A program made the translations under genes and the position numbers. The notes beneath the pieces were generated by a model. That model saw only the letters and a program-made list of their open reading frames with translations, ran no database searches and was not told where the DNA came from. From Platynereis dumerilii (Eukaryota; Annelida; Polychaeta; Phyllodocida; Nereididae), in NCBI GenBank assembly GCA_026936325.1, contig JAPTHN010000001.1, positions 137,245,138-137,309,137 of the forward strand: a stretch of 64,000 nucleotides of DNA. The letters run 5' to 3'. The first letter of the stretch is position 1; every line of letters starts with the position of its first letter. Shown here in pieces: positions 45,050 through 58,460 of this stretch.

Positions 45050-45756
45050 TCGGGCTGCAAGTGGATAGATTGTTTATGGGCAAGAACTCAGTCCTTGTAC
45101 ATGGATGAAATTTGGTACACATATAGCCTTTATGGTCCAGTTGTGCCGTTTGATGGTTTGATGGATGGATATTTGTACTTTTCGAAATACAGTGAAAAAA
45201 TATAACTTTTTTGTTTGTTTTTCCGGCCCAAGACTCAGTTTCTATTGCATGTGCATGGATAACATTTGGGACATGTATACCCTGTATGGTCTACTTATGC
45301 CTTTTGGTGGTCTGATTGATGAATATTCTATATGTTTCGAAAAATTTAGAAAAACAGAAAATTATAATTTTTGTTTCCAGGCTAAGACTCAGCCTCTGTT
45401 ACATGCACTTGGATGAAATTCGGTACTCAGATAGTCTATATGTTCTTGTTGTCCCTTTTGATGGTCTGATTAATGGATATTTTATACTTTGTGAAATATT
45501 GAGAAATAATGTTCAATTATATATTATTTTTGTGTCCGAGCTGAGACTCAGCCACTGTTGTATTTACATCAATGAAATTTGGTACACATATAGCCTATAT
45601 GGTCTAGTAGTGCCTTCAGATGGTTTCATTGATGGATATTTTATACTTTGTGAAATATTAAGAAAAACATTTTCAATTATATATTATTTTAATGTCTGGG
45701 CTAAGACTCAGCCGCTCTTGCATTTACACCAATGAAATTTGGTACACATATATCCC
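45050..45756 (+). repeat. Tandem array of ~157-bp units (4-5 copies)
   Basis: The word GAAATTTGGTAC or a variant recurs at about 45107, 45261, 45415, 45574 and 45734, spacing 154-160 bases. Each unit continues ACATATAGCCTATATGGTCT, GATGGTTTGATTGATGGATA, TTTTATACTTTGTGAAATAT and ends GGGCTAAGACTCAGCC. Frames of up to 139 codons run through it because the unit is near a multiple of three; they repeat YFILCEILR-like words. The array abuts repeat Q at 45757. Confidence 0.88.
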
Positions 45757-46120
45757 AGTCTGGTGAAAATGAGAACTGCATGCTGCTGCCACCTGGCACA
45801 AAAGTTAGTTTTGTATGCTTCTGCATTGAGCTCCCAAGAAATAGTTCCAATTTCATTGCACATTCACAAAATTTCTATTCAACATTGATGTACACCAGAG
45901 TAAGACTCTGCAATCACATTCTCTAAGAAAGTAGACAAGGCCATCAGCACACTCAGAAACAGCCCTGGTGTCTTCCAGACAAAATTGTGTGTGTTCCTCT
46001 GGTTGAAATGATGTGGACGCTCGCAGGAGCTCGCGGAATAGCACACTAATCACTAGGTGGCAACACAAGACAGCATATGTTCTGATCTGTGGCAATGCAA
46101 GAGCAGTCCACTTGTAGACA
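45757..46120 (+). repeat. Dispersed repeat Q, copy 2
   Basis: This is the inverted partner of 41065-41435 and follows directly on the ~157-bp tandem array. The two may belong to one element whose copy 1 has lost its array. Confidence 0.75.
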
Positions 46121-47851
46121 GCATATATCCTATATGGTAGGTAAGGAAACTGTTAATGTGACAATTCCATTGTAAATATACTTAGAATACCATATTCACT
46201 GTAACAGTTGTGCAGTTGTTGGCAGAAGATTTGCTGCTTTGCAGCCTATGTTTTATAACAGTATCACCCTGAAGTGATTCAAAGGTAAAGGCACTCTTTT
46301 CAAAAGTGATGTGCTATGAGAAGTTCAAATTTTGAACAATACTGTGCGGGTCAATGCAGAATTTTTGTTTTTTGTGTTTACAATTATGCTAACAATAGTT
46401 ATCTTTTATTAGATCAGATAAAATTTTTAATGGAGGAATCAACAGGTTATGATATTATACACTGTTTAATGTGAATAGAGGAGTATTATTTGTAATCATG
46501 ATAATTCAAGCATTTTTGTTCGTCTTACTGATAAAATTTATCAAAAGTTGGCAAATGGGACTTCCCTTGCATCATAGCTGGAATTATGATGAATGCGCAT
46601 AAATTATTATTATTAACTGGGAGACATAATTATTCCAATTATTTCAACAAAAATTAGTTTAAAAAATGTCTTCTGCGGTCATGAAGCGGTCTCTCGTGGG
46701 GGTGCGGTCTCTCCTCGGGGTGCAAAATGCACTAAAAATACTACTTGGTGCAGGAGGAAGGCAGTCACATAAGACAAGGCGGTCTTACAACAGGGGGGTC
46801 TTACAATGCAGGGACCACTGTAAAATGTTTTGATGATTATGATTTTTTATTTGTAACAGTAACATCAACAAAATAGCATGTAATTGTTGTTTCGGATTCT
46901 GCTATAGATCTAATTTTGATGACTTACCTAATATTATAAATGAATAAATATGCTGTATAAAAATGGACAGTTAATGCAGTTTAAAAAAAATACAATTTAG
47001 GAAATTCAATGAACTATACTTTTTTAATATTTGCAAATCAGCAAGAAAACAAAGTTCTAAAATGTCATTTTAAATCATAAAAGTTTTTATGCTATAGATC
47101 TAACGCTATAAATTGGGGGATATCAGTCATTTAATTCTGTATAAAAAAACACCGGCGTTACAAAATATCCTTCATGATACATGTAGTTGGATCAGAACAT
47201 GTATACATACAAATGGGAGTAGGGCTGGTATACTAATAGGATGTCAAAGCATTCCAAACAGTATTTCTGTTAAAGGACAACTCCACCCAAAAAGAAACAT
47301 CTGATCAATTTTTTTCTTGTGAAAGTATAGGGTGCTGCAAGTACGTCCTACCAACGCTTAAAAAATTGGTTTTAACCTGAAATTAGGAAAAATATGTGAA
47401 ATTGGGTTTTTAGCAAAATTTTGTGGGTCTTCAGCAGAATCAGCATGTTCATGCAGTCAGCTGATGAGTGACGTAGGATAGGGTGGGCCTCCCCCTCTCC
47501 TCCAATTAATTGAACAAATTTGAGGTGTGGACTCCTCCTATTTTGTCCAACTAATATGCTTGTGACAAAATGTGAATGAATTAAAAAACTGATATAATAC
47601 TAGCTGTGAAATGTATGAATTTGCTGCACTTGGGATGAAGCTCTTGTTTGTGCAAATGACAATAGCTGCTAAAAAACAGAATAAAACAATTTACAACTTA
47701 CAATCTTTCAGCCATGCAGTGAAATCTGATTGGTTGATTTTCTCAAGGTTGAGAGAGTGAGCAGTGACTGATTTGGACCACAATTTGCAAGACCAGACCG
47801 CAAAATGTACAATTAGGGCCTAATTAAATGTATAATGGTAAAATACACCAT
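46121..47851. other. Intergenic sequence with fragments of possible repeats
   Basis: GCGGTCTCTCGTGGGG and GGTCTTACAATGCAGGGACC words near 46688-46818 and an AAAGGACAACTCCACCC segment at 47273 look like transposon ends, but no partner ends were found. No gene is recognised. Confidence 0.4.
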
Positions 47852-47955
47852 GTCTATCGATCTATCTGTCTGTCTATCTGTCTATCTACATTGTATCTGT
47901 CTATCTGTCTATCTGTCTATCTGTCTATCTGTCTATCTATCTATCTATCTATGTC
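47852..47955. repeat. (CTAT/CTGT)n microsatellite
   Basis: Alternating TCTATCTGTCTA units run almost uninterrupted. Confidence 0.92.
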
Positions 47956-48009
47956 CATCTACACATATTTGTTCATCTTGACATTCTGTCTTTCTGTCTG
48001 TCTAAAATA

Positions 48010-48789
48010 CAGTTGCTGCCATTACAAGATGCGTTCTGGACTTAAATATATGAGGCAAATTAACCAGTGCCAAATAAAGTCACAAGAATCAGCCAATCAG
48101 CACCCCAGAATTAATAATTATTCTTATGATGACAGTTGGGCGGAGTTGGCTGCCCAATAGACCTCACTGTCGTGTTTCTGTAAATTGTACAGCTGAAGCT
48201 CTCTACCAATAAAAAAAGCACTATTGTGTTCCTTTAATTTATTATTATTCAGGTAAGGTAGTAATTGTTATTTACTCTGAATTATAAAACTAAACAGACT
48301 TACCAGCATTTACAAATTATTCCAAAGTCCTGCAAATGCATGAATACCTTTTCCGGAATATTTTATTCTAAGCTTGATGAATCAAGGTTCACCGATTTTT
48401 TTCAGGTGAAGCTATGTTTAACCAGACCGAAGTCTTATCTTTATTTGTGCGATAAGATACCAGTTGTCCGAATTAGATACAGAGATAAGGAAAAGTGGTT
48501 GAGTCAGGTCATGTGGTCACTACTCACATGCAAAATGAGTAATGTTTGAGACATGTTGCAAATGAATTTGATGAAAGATATTCAGGTGGTGGGGGCGTCT
48601 TGGAGTTTGGGAGGGGGGAAAAATAAATTATTCCTTGTCTAGTTTTGGTGAAATAAATAAATTCTTTCTTGGCAGTCTTTAAAAATAATTTATATTGGGT
48701 ATATTTCTAACACTGTTGTTTGATTCAGGAACTAATGTTGTAGCATGTTGCATGCCCAAAGTAAACGATAACAGTTTGCTTTCCTGTTA
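48010..48789. other. Intergenic sequence, nothing recognised
   Basis: Only short unremarkable frames; a G-run with GGGAGGGGGG near 48609. Confidence 0.4.
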
Positions 48790-50774
48790 CTGTAAAACGG
48801 GGTTACTTTGGCTGTTTCGGAGCACCAAATTTGTGTTCTGACTATTTGTTGAATATCAACAGTTTTGTGCCATAACACAGCCAGTACATTGACGTTTTCA
48901 TCAATCAAAAAGCTTTCCTAATTCTATGATGGTTCTATGTTTTATTACATAATTAAAGGGTCGGCCAAAGTAACCCTGGAGTTGGGGTAACTTTGGCAGC
49001 CTTAGATTTTGATCTTGTAATACCATGTTTAAGTTATTTTGGCCACCCAACAAACCGAGGAATGCATTTTTGTAATCTAGAATGAGTTGCGACTCATTTG
49101 CAGATTTCTGAGCAAAAATTAAGTATTGATATGTGTACCACGCTCTGTGTAGTACTGCCTCCTAATTCAGAAGGACATATTGTGAACATACCCCCTTTTT
49201 TCAGGTCATAAGAATGTAAGATATGCTGACAGTCATAAAGGGTGTCATTTTAAATCAATTTTTATCAATCATATGCCATTTTACATTTCCATTGTAATGT
49301 TCAATTGTTTGCATAATTCATACAATGTAACATTATGTTGACAAACACCACAAAAAATAATCCAAGATGAAATAACTTTGTCTAATGCTATTTTGGATGA
49401 AGTCATAATATGTCTATGGTGGTTCACAGCTTCCCCAGCAGCCAGTACATCATCGCTATGTTGTGCTTGTTAAAGTTGAATCCCACACTTGGCAAGAAAT
49501 CTAAAATCCATGAGATATTCATGAAACTTTGCCAAAAAGTTCTTCAAAACCAAAGCTTTCCAACGTCAAAAAAAATAGACGCGCTATCCAACATAATTTT
49601 TGAACTATGATCTTTTCAAAATCGTATGTCATTACACTAAAACATACAGCAAAATACTAAAAAGGTGTGGCATTTAAAATGAAAAGGAGCGTCACTCGAA
49701 CAATATCCATGAGATATTTATGAAAATTTAAAGGAATATAGCTGAAAATACACTTTATTGAAAAACAACTTTTTGAAGGGGGGTTACCGATGTTTTTTGA
49801 GAGTTACGTGGTGTACAACATGATGAAATTATGAAAAACAGTTCAACAAAAATAAGTCCCTAGTAAATTAAACTTGAATATCTCAAGATTCCTTCTCCGA
49901 TTTTTATGAAAGTTGAATTTAATTATAGGCCGTGTATATCGACCCAAAATGTGTGTATTTATAGTTTAGTGCCATCATTCCTGGCTGACCCAGCAGCCTT
50001 CGAGTGAGCCTACCCCTGTTTTCAAAAATCTGTGGCTTTTCCAATGCATATGAACAATTTAACCAAGCGGGGGAGCCACCAGCTGGGTTAATTTTGTTGA
50101 ACAGTTTAGTTACATGGAGTACAATAGGTGGAGAAGCTGTACTCTGTGGGATTCAACTTTAAAGGACACAAATTGCAATTATTGCATTGGACCATTTATG
50201 TTATTTTTTTAGCATCCATGGCAGTCAACATAATTTTCAGGGTCATACACCTGTTTGTCAAATCAAGGTTTATACCTCCTAGACTGCTTTTAACTACAAA
50301 CTGTTCCAACTCTAGTCAATGGCCACTTCCAGGGGTGGCCAAAGTAAACCCGACACTGACTTGGAAATTTGGGGTAACATTGGCCATATCCCTAAACTCA
50401 CTAAATTGCACAACATATAAACAAATCCTATGTAGTTTGACACTGTGATATATTATCTTTAAAAATCGTCCACAATTTTCACTGCGTAAGCTTGCACTTG
50501 ACTCAGCAAGAACAAAGTAGACTAGACACTTCCCTGCAACATCACAATTTTTTGCAAATCTGCTTTTTCCCAGAACGGCCTTCACTAGAAGCACTGGTAT
50601 CATGACATTGAAACAAAATTAATGTACAAAAAAAAAAGTAGACAAGTAACTCTAGCAGATGTGAGAAGAAATTTCCGGGTATCTATATTGGTTTGAGAGA
50701 TACAGGATACTGAATCTTTTTCCCATTAGGTGGCCAATGTAGTACAGAACGACCAAAGTAACCCCATTTTATGG
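48790..50774. mobile_element. ~2-kb TA-flanked DNA element with reiterated GGGGTTACTTTGG motif
   Basis: Inverted ends CTGTAAAACGGGGTTACTTT and AAAGTAACCCCATTTTATGG are flanked by TA (48788-48789 and 50775-50776). The terminal motif is repeated inside: GGCCAAAGTAACCCTGG and GGGGTAACTTTGGC near 48963-48998, and GGCCAAAGTAAACCCG and GGGGTAACATTGGCC near 50337-50386. No transposase frame is visible. A smaller foldback element (49836-50107) sits inside. The layout is the same as in the GGGGCACATTGGGAC family, though the sequences differ. Confidence 0.82.
49836..50107. mobile_element. Foldback element, short copy nested in the TA element
   Basis: AAACAGTTCAACAAAAATAA begins it and ATTTTGTTGAACAGTTT ends it. 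Internal landmarks CTTGAATATCTCAAG, CTTCGAGTGAGCCTACCCCT and GGGAGCCACCAGCTGG match the longer copy at 59761-60398. Confidence 0.75.
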
Positions 50775-50776
50775 TA

Positions 50777-53280
50777 CGAACTATAATATAGTATTAATAT
50801 TCTGTAGATGTAGAGTAGTTGTCGATTTTGTTTATTTTTATTTTCTGACACACGTATCTTTTTGATATGCAGATTGTCAAATAAAACTTTATATATATAT
50901 GTAATTTTATCTTCAGAATTTTAAAAGCGCAATTTAATGACTCTGATTACACATAGTATTTTCAAGAATTATTTCTGCAGTTTTTATGTACATCATTCAG
51001 AAATAGTTAAAAACTAATAAGCATGCACATTATACGAAACAAAATGTAATAATTAAAGTTGCAATATGGTGCCATAATTGAGTCCATTAGCAAATTTATA
51101 TGGATTTACAAGTAAAAACGTATCTGAAGCCGTATTATTTCTGGTAAAATTTACCAATTTCTGTTGCAAATGTTGTATTTAATTTTCTCTATCACATTTT
51201 CATGCAACATTACCTGATATGAAAAATAATTAGCTGTCATTTGGTACTTATTTTGACGGGAAGTTTTGATTTATTAGCTGTCATATTCGGGGAGAGGTGC
51301 AAATGCCTACATGTAATTACAGTAAACGTCAAAAGGACTGATTCAATCAAAACTTGATTAGATAAGGGGCCCGATGATTTCATACTTCTAGGGCATTTGA
51401 TTGGCTTATAAGAGCTTAACTGGCCCTATAATTGGCAGTGAAATTAGATTACCTATGTCATGCTTGAACATCCAGCACCATATACAGGGCTATTGCAAGC
51501 TCTCCCAACCAATAGAAGCTACTAATTTATGCACATATCAATCTGAAGGCGAATCAGTGCTTTTGACTTTGGCTGTAACATTGCAGTTTGTGACATAGAG
51601 CCATGGAAGTGGTCAATTTACCTTAATTTTTGAAACCTATACTGTCCGATTTCCTTCTGAATTGACTTGTGGCTCTTCTGTCCATGGCACATAACAGGCT
51701 TGAAAACATTTGTGTTATGTGAAAACAATTTTCAAATTCTGACTGTGCATGTCTCCATCCCATGCATTATAAATGTAAAATAAATCTGATAGAAAAAAAT
51801 ATCATTTAAACTGAGCTTTAGAAAAACATCCAGGCACTAAAAGGTTCTAAAAGATAAATACGACTATTCAGCAGGTACAGTTACATTAATCAGCTGTGAT
51901 ACAACAAATTAGGGAGACCAGGGAAAGTTGACGTGTGACACTTAAGCAATGAAAGTATTATACCTCAGCTCTTCTGCAGTGTCAAATTAATGCAATCATC
52001 ATCAGCATGCACATGTACAGTCTCTGAAAAAAAGAAGTTAAAGTAGTATTTCTTTTCTTTACGACAGAAGCTAACCTACACCTCCAGTTATTTGAAAATT
52101 CCAGGCAATTCACTGATCAATATAGTTATTTCGCAATGGGCATGTTCAATTCAAGTAAATCACAGAATGTCCCTGATTGTCCCTCATATATTATCTAACT
52201 CTCATTAGTTAAGACCATTCACACAGTGGCATTAATGGCTGCTAAGAGACTATTCCAGCAAATTGGTTGAAATAAACTAGACATTATCTCATTGATTTTT
52301 ACACCATCAAAAGCGATGATCAATTTATGGCAGGACTTTATATTGATTAATGTAAAACATGTTTTGTTTGAATGCATGCTTCTGTGGAGATTTCAAGTGA
52401 TGCTCATGAATTAAACATTCCTCAAGTTTGCCATGCACTTTTTCAAGCATCCCCAAACATACTGTGAGTTTTCCAATACACCCTTGCAAATAATTATGTA
52501 CCAAATAACACTCCGCAACTAATGGTAGTTTGATACTTATTCTGAAGAAGACAAACAATGTGACACTGAAATAATTAAAGTTAATTTATGCCAATAAGAT
52601 TGTCGAGGGGGGGGGGCTTGGAGTTTTCCTCAACGAGAAATTATTCATACTGCGGTAACATCAACAGTAATTATTTATTTCGAGCGCGGTCCCAAAATAT
52701 TCATTTCTAAATCAGACAAGACCCAGTTTAGAAATATCCCCATCACAAATTATTTATACAAGACGGATATAATTTATTTAATCAGGTGGGTTTCCTGGAA
52801 GACAAAAAATAGACCAATTAGTGGAAAATTCTGCCATCTTATCAGCATCGAAATCCCATATATGCAGAAAGACCTATCACAAATTTCTCTGTACATAATC
52901 AGTGAGCGAAATGATTATAACATTGATTTATGTAATAACTATATCCATCATGTTTTACAACTACTCATACCAAAAGACAGTTACCCCATATTTACCAGCA
53001 AGGGTGTTCATCCAACAACAAAATGACTCCATGGATTTTGTCATGTACTGTCAGGAGATCCTGACATTCTGCACTTGAGTTCTCACTTCCCAGGGTTACC
53101 CCTTTTCAATTCTTTTACATCACATTTGAGATGCCAGAGATGTTTCCTCAGCATGATATTGGATATCAGAGTTGTGCTGACTCAGCATGATGCTCCCTTG
53201 TGCACATTTGAGAAAATTGTGACTTTATGAACGAGAGAAATTTAGAGATTAACTTTTGAAAAGTCTCTTTGACAGTTACA
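50777..53280. other. Intergenic sequence, no gene recognised
   Basis: AT-rich with a G-run at 52606-52616. No splice pairs, RNA genes or repeat termini that I can support. Confidence 0.4.
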
Positions 53281-53493
53281 CACTCTAAAAAATTCAGACA
53301 AAATTGGTTTTTTAGATTCAAAATGGTTTTTTGAAAAACCAAATTTCAATGCAAAACCAACATGGATTTTTTAAAACCAAATTTCAATGCAAAACCAACA
53401 TGGATTTTTTTATGGTTTTGCATTGAAATTTGGTTTTTCAAAAAACCATTTTGAATCTAAAAAACAAATTTTGTCCTGACATTTTTTAGAGTG
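53281..53493. mobile_element. TA-family MITE (CACTCTAAA...TTTAGAGTG), copy 3, with internal duplication
   Basis: Both ends are intact (CACTCTAAAAAATTCAGACA and CATTTTTTAGAGTG). A ~36-bp internal segment (AACCAAATTTCAATGCAAAA, CCAACATGGATTTTTT) is duplicated near the fold. The flanks are CA on both sides rather than TA. Confidence 0.9.
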
Positions 53494-53649
53494 CAGTGCC
53501 TTGCAAAACTGATGGCACTCTCCGCGAACGATTACCTTTTGTTCTATTTTTTCATATATTGCTCTAAAACCAACTGCGTTACTTTTACAGCATACTGCAG
53601 TCTCGTGACAATTTTTACATTTCCAAATGACTATTTTAAACATTGACTG

Positions 53650-53770
53650 TCATCAATTCTTGTATTTCACTTGTTTAATTTGCACCTAGGTCGGTGTGAA
53701 TAGCCCAGGTGCACGGCTAATGTTTGTCTTTCGCTCTTACCGAGGGTAAATAAATCTTGATTTGATTTAC
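53650..53770 (+). mobile_element. Possible LINE 3' tail
   Basis: GGGTAAATAAATC followed by TTGATTTGATTT resembles the AATAAA-plus-short-tandem tails of the other LINE ends in this window. No coding part is attached. Confidence 0.35.
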
Positions 53771-54599
53771 AGCAGTTGCTGTTAAAAAACGATACCTGCT
53801 GTGAAAACAACGGTTTTAAACTGCAATATTTGGGCAATTTTTTTTATTCATTACGATAACTGCCATAAAAGTAATGTGGCTGTTTTCACAGTGTACATAA
53901 GTAGATATGTAAAGCTTCATACATACCATAAAGTATTCTAAAAAGACCTTTCTGCGGATTATTGGGCGGCTTTAATTTATTAATTTATTCAAGCCTGGCA
54001 ACCCAAAAGAATTTGATGGTAGCCATTCATTTTACAAAAGGCTAGGTATTGGCCTTTAGGCATGCAGTTTGATGGATGGTTTTTTTTTAGTAACCCCCCT
54101 CCTCCCGGATTGGCAATGAAATGCATGTGTGACTAACTTTTCAATATTATAATAATAAGATGAACAAGATAATTAGCACCATACACACATTGTATTCAAT
54201 ATGTCTCATATAGATAACTAAAACAGCACAAACTGTCCTTCGTAGCGTTTTTTTTTAAATCTGAGGAAGAACTTGATGAATAGACCATAGACACTCCCTA
54301 ATCCACAGAAAAGAGTAAATGTCATTTATCGGAATAAGTGTGATAAGTTGCTTAATATCGTTCGAACTACACGCCAAGTACACGGCCATATCAAAAGTCG
54401 CCCGTTGTCGTACAGTATGATAAAACATAATAAGTCTGCTTCACAGCACTTGAGATCTATGTCAAGTCTGCTGTTGAATAATACCTTGTTTGAACCTGCA
54501 ATATCAAAACAATCCAGTGCAGAATATTAATTTCCCAGGCACTATGTTTCTTTTAATGCCTCGTCAAGAATATCTCCACGAGTATTGCGCAACCAATAT

Positions 54600-54840
54600 T
54601 ATACCATTCGACAACCGGGTCAGGCAATCACATGCAAGTATTTCAGGGCAATAATTCCCATATTCTTTGTTGTCCACTTAACATCTCATGTTAGACCATT
54701 TTAGTGTATATCTCATGGTATAAGCTAGTTATTTAACATGGGATCAGGAATATGTGTTTATCAGTTTATCACACCTCGGGTTAAAGCCCTTGGGTGATAA
54801 ATCACTTATTCCCTCTCCCATGGAGAATAACCGATATAAT
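54600..54840 (+). repeat. Dispersed repeat P, copy 2
   Basis: It shares GCAATCACATGCAAGTATTT, CATATTCTTTGTTG, TTTCATGGTATAAGC-like and GTGTTTATC...TCACACCTCGGG words with 60683-60870, and more weakly with 24876-25090. Confidence 0.6.
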
Positions 54841-55000
54841 ACATGTGAAATCATAAATATATATGCTCATTGCTCAAGTTGCAGCAATTTACAACAGAAG
54901 TCAAAAGCATAAAGTCTGAGCACATCATGGTTTACCTGTTTCATACTGTTCTGATTCAACCAGTTCTGAGTCTGTACTTCTGACTTAAGCTGTAATAAGC

Positions 55001-55148
55001 GGCTTCATGACAGGATACACCCCCGGCTCCCTTTTTTTATTCCCGTAATATCGGCTACCCCCCATTTTACCCCCGTTTTGCACCCTGCTTTCCCCCCAAT
55101 TCCCCCTAGTTACCCCATAGGGTGGGGGGTGTATCCTGTCATGAGGCC
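55001..55148. mobile_element. hAT-type MITE, 148 bp, with perfect 8-bp target-site duplication
   Basis: Ends CATGACAGGATACACCCCC and GGGGTGTATCCTGTCATG pair. TAATAAGC flanks the element exactly at 54993-55000 and 55149-55156. The interior is C-rich (CTACCCCCCATTTTACCCCC). An 8-bp duplication fits hAT. It has no coding capacity. Confidence 0.92.
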
Positions 55149-55156
55149 TAATAAGC

Positions 55157-57540
55157 ATCCAGTTCTGTACTTGTCTCTTTTACAGTCTGCTACATAGCAT
55201 TTTACCTTTGTCTGATGAATGGGGTCATGGATCGAGCAGTAATAACAATGTTGACGTGTTCTGCAGCACTATTCTGCCTGCATTTCTGTTAGGATTGATT
55301 TTGCACCTTTTAGTTCAGAGCAAATATCTATCAGAAAAGGTTTCTGAGACAACAATTCTTGCCAAATATTATTCTTGGTACAATGGTTTATCAATGCCTA
55401 TAACCTTTCACCCAGGACTTTGTAATATGTAGTTTTGAGGGAGTGCGTTTTCGTAAACCAACATAAAATCATAACTTCAAAACATTGTAGTGAAATCTAT
55501 CAAATAGGCGCGACACTGATTGTTTTCACAATCGTAAAAGACGCATAACTGTTTCTACTTGACAGATTGTGTATCTTAATTTACATTTAATGACTTTTAT
55601 CACAAAATGATTAGATAAGACAATGTGCCAAGGAGAAACAGTAAAGCTCCTTTAATGGCATTTGAAGTCCCTTGGTTAAAAAAATAAAATTTTCAATTAA
55701 TCTCTAGAAACTTTATTCACTTGTTTTGGGTTAATTCAATTGAAATATCTTGATGATTTTACTGTGACACTATAGCTCCAGATCTGGTGACGCATTTTGA
55801 CTGACAAACAATCTTCTTTTGATTTTTTTTATCAAATTTTGCACATGATATGGTCAGGAAATGTATGATATGTCCCAAAAGTCACAGTGGAACAATACAG
55901 AAAAATGTATGAAATGTCCCAAAAGTCACGGGATTTGACATTAGGTGTTTTATGTCCGTGTTGATACAAATCACACGGGTCAAATACACAAATATGCGCA
56001 GTTTTGGATGCCAACTCTATGCAGTTAAAACTGCAGCTAAATACAGTTGTCGCATTGGACTCACCCAAAACTACTCAAACACAGCCATTTGGCCACAAAT
56101 TCAATGATTATTTTTTACTGTGCAACTAAAAAATGCAATTTTCAAAACAATACTCTGCCTTATACTCTTGTTGGTTTGTCAAAAATCTCCATTAAATTTT
56201 ACAGTTAAATTAACTGACAACTTTGTTCCAGCTCTTAGAACTGTGAAAGTACTCATAAACCTGAACAGGACAATGAACCGTGAAATTCAGATCGGTACAT
56301 TGAACTGTAGTTTTGCGGATTCAACAAAGTCATATTACGGTATAATGTACATAATTATATAAAACAGTTTATTTAAAGTATATTTTACAGTTATATCAAC
56401 TGTCAAACATAGAAAGTAAAGCATGCAAGGAGCTGCAGAATCTACTGTAACAATGCGAATAAAATCTGTTATTTTTACTTTTGCATAAGTGTGAAACAAC
56501 ATACTAAGCATGTGATTTAACTTTTGCACCGCTGTAGGGATATACTGAAGCTGGAATTGGCTGAGAGAACTACTGACTCCAGGCCCATCTCGTGACAGCA
56601 GGGATGGAAGTCCATCAATTATACCAAACAATTAATTTTCACATGTTTGTGCACAAATTGCTGCAATGAAATTGATGGATATTTTCCAAGAGAAGCAGGT
56701 GTCAAGTTTACTGAAGTATGTTCTACTTATGCAGATTGCTCTTGGGTTATTTTGGTTTTAATAGTGTCATTCTTTAGAACACATCATAAGACTCACGAAA
56801 ATGTCATTGTGTGTCACAAATAGATATTACAACTTTTGCATAATGACAACATCTTTAAGATATGAATGAATGAATAAGTTACAAATTAAGTTTGATTAAC
56901 AGCTATGTAAAGCATATGTTATAGATGTCGCCACATGTTCCATGGTTGAAGTCCGTATATCTTGTTTATGTATTGATTGTTTGGCCAATTCAAATGTTTT
57001 GTCTGCATATTACAAGTTGCCAGTAAATTAACGGTTGAAGTAATGGTTCATCAACGTGAAATGAATGTTAAATGACATGTTGCAGTAAATTTATCTTGGA
57101 GCCAGCTTTGCAACCAACAAAGAACTGTAAATTCCCAGACAAAGTCTGTTAAAAAAAAATACTGGTAGAATAACAATAAATTTACAGTTCCTTTTTGCCA
57201 CAAAACACGCTCATTTCTTACAGTGCGCAGACATTGCAGCAGTAACGCAGGAGCCTCTTTCGAAAGTCAAAATACATTCATTTGACTTGATACGCTAATG
57301 CATAGGCGTGAAGAAGGGCACTTGTTATGCCAGTACAATGTATTGAAAGAAAAAACAACTGAAAGTTTAATCTTTTAACGTTTTATTGAAAGTCAGCTGC
57401 CATGAGACTTTGATTCACAGTGCTTTCACATAACGTACAATTGTTAATGTGACTTCGATTGCTCGCTGGCTGCATAACACTTGAAAATCAATGGCATTAA
57501 GCATGCAGAATAATTACATCATGACTTTAGTGAAGTATAC
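55157..57540. other. Intergenic sequence, no gene recognised
   Basis: A ~48-bp tandem duplication (ATGTATGATATGTCCCAAAA and ATGTATGAAATGTCCCAAAA) lies at 55860-55935. Otherwise nothing is supportable. Confidence 0.45.
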
Positions 57541-57544
57541 ATTT

Positions 57545-57679
57545 GAAAAACCAAATTTCAATGCAAAAAACCAACATGGATTTTTTTAAAAATCCATGTT
57601 GGTTTTGCATTGAAATTTGGTTTTTCAAAAAACCATTTTGAATCTAAAAAACCAATTTTGTCTGAAATTTTTTAGAGTG
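57545..57679. mobile_element. TA-family MITE (TTTAGAGTG), copy 4, left end lost
   Basis: The palindromic centre (ATGGATTTTTTTAAAAATCC) and right arm through TTTTTTAGAGTG/TA match the other copies. The left terminal ~55 bases are missing. Confidence 0.88.
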
Positions 57680-57680
57680 T

Positions 57681-58460
57681 AAAGGCATAAATAACAGGTT
57701 GGTGATATTGATTCCTGTCCCAACAAACTTTGATCAACTAAGAATCCACAAAAACTGTTTATATGTTCCCATGGCAATAGACCTTAATCATTACCTTCTT
57801 TAACTTCATTAATACACCGCTGAAGCTGATATTTATCTGTAACGATTTCTTTGGCAACTAAAGCTAGAAAGTTGAGTGATTGCTGTAGCCACAACCACAA
57901 TGTATGCTTTGAGTAACCCAAGATGTCAGAATGTTTGCTTGCTGACATTGTGTGTTATTGGGTATCTGACAGTTTCAGTACAATAGTCACACCAACTTCT
58001 TTATATGAAATATCAAGCCAGTTGGCAACCGTGGAGAAAAGTTTCCCACTTTGGGCACCACAAACAACAGTGTCAGATACCTCGCTGCTTTCTAATTAAG
58101 CGTTAGTTTGCGGTTATTGATCATGGTGGAAATTGAATTCGCTGGCCTATCTCAAATCAGTGTTTGTAGACTTAGAATTACGGGCCCTGCTGTATGATGA
58201 TTACGGTCCACTGATTTTCTGACCCTACTGTCCTAAGAAGTCTGTTTATTATATAATGTGCAATCCAAGAACAGTTCATAATCAAAATAAATATTCAACA
58301 TTTGGCATTTGTGACTTTGTCACTTAGATGACTTGTTTTCTTTAATGAGTTAAAATTCACTTCTTTAATCTTTGAGATTAAACAGAGCATGCATTTCTTT
58401 TGATATGTAGAAAGATGATTAATGTGTTTCAGAATAAAAAGTTTTCCATAAAAGAATTGT
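57681..58460 (-). other. Region downstream of TMEM45-like paralogue 2
   Basis: It should contain the 3' UTR. On the minus strand an AATAAA lies at about 58243-58248, roughly 215 bases past the stop, a plausible polyadenylation signal. Another AATAAA overlaps the stop codon itself (GAATAAAC) and is too close to serve. Nothing else is recognised. Confidence 0.4.

Noticed and set aside
45316-45735. 139-codon frame with repeated YFILCEILR words
   Set aside because: It is generated by the ~157-bp tandem array. Units differ by insertions and show no codon-position bias.
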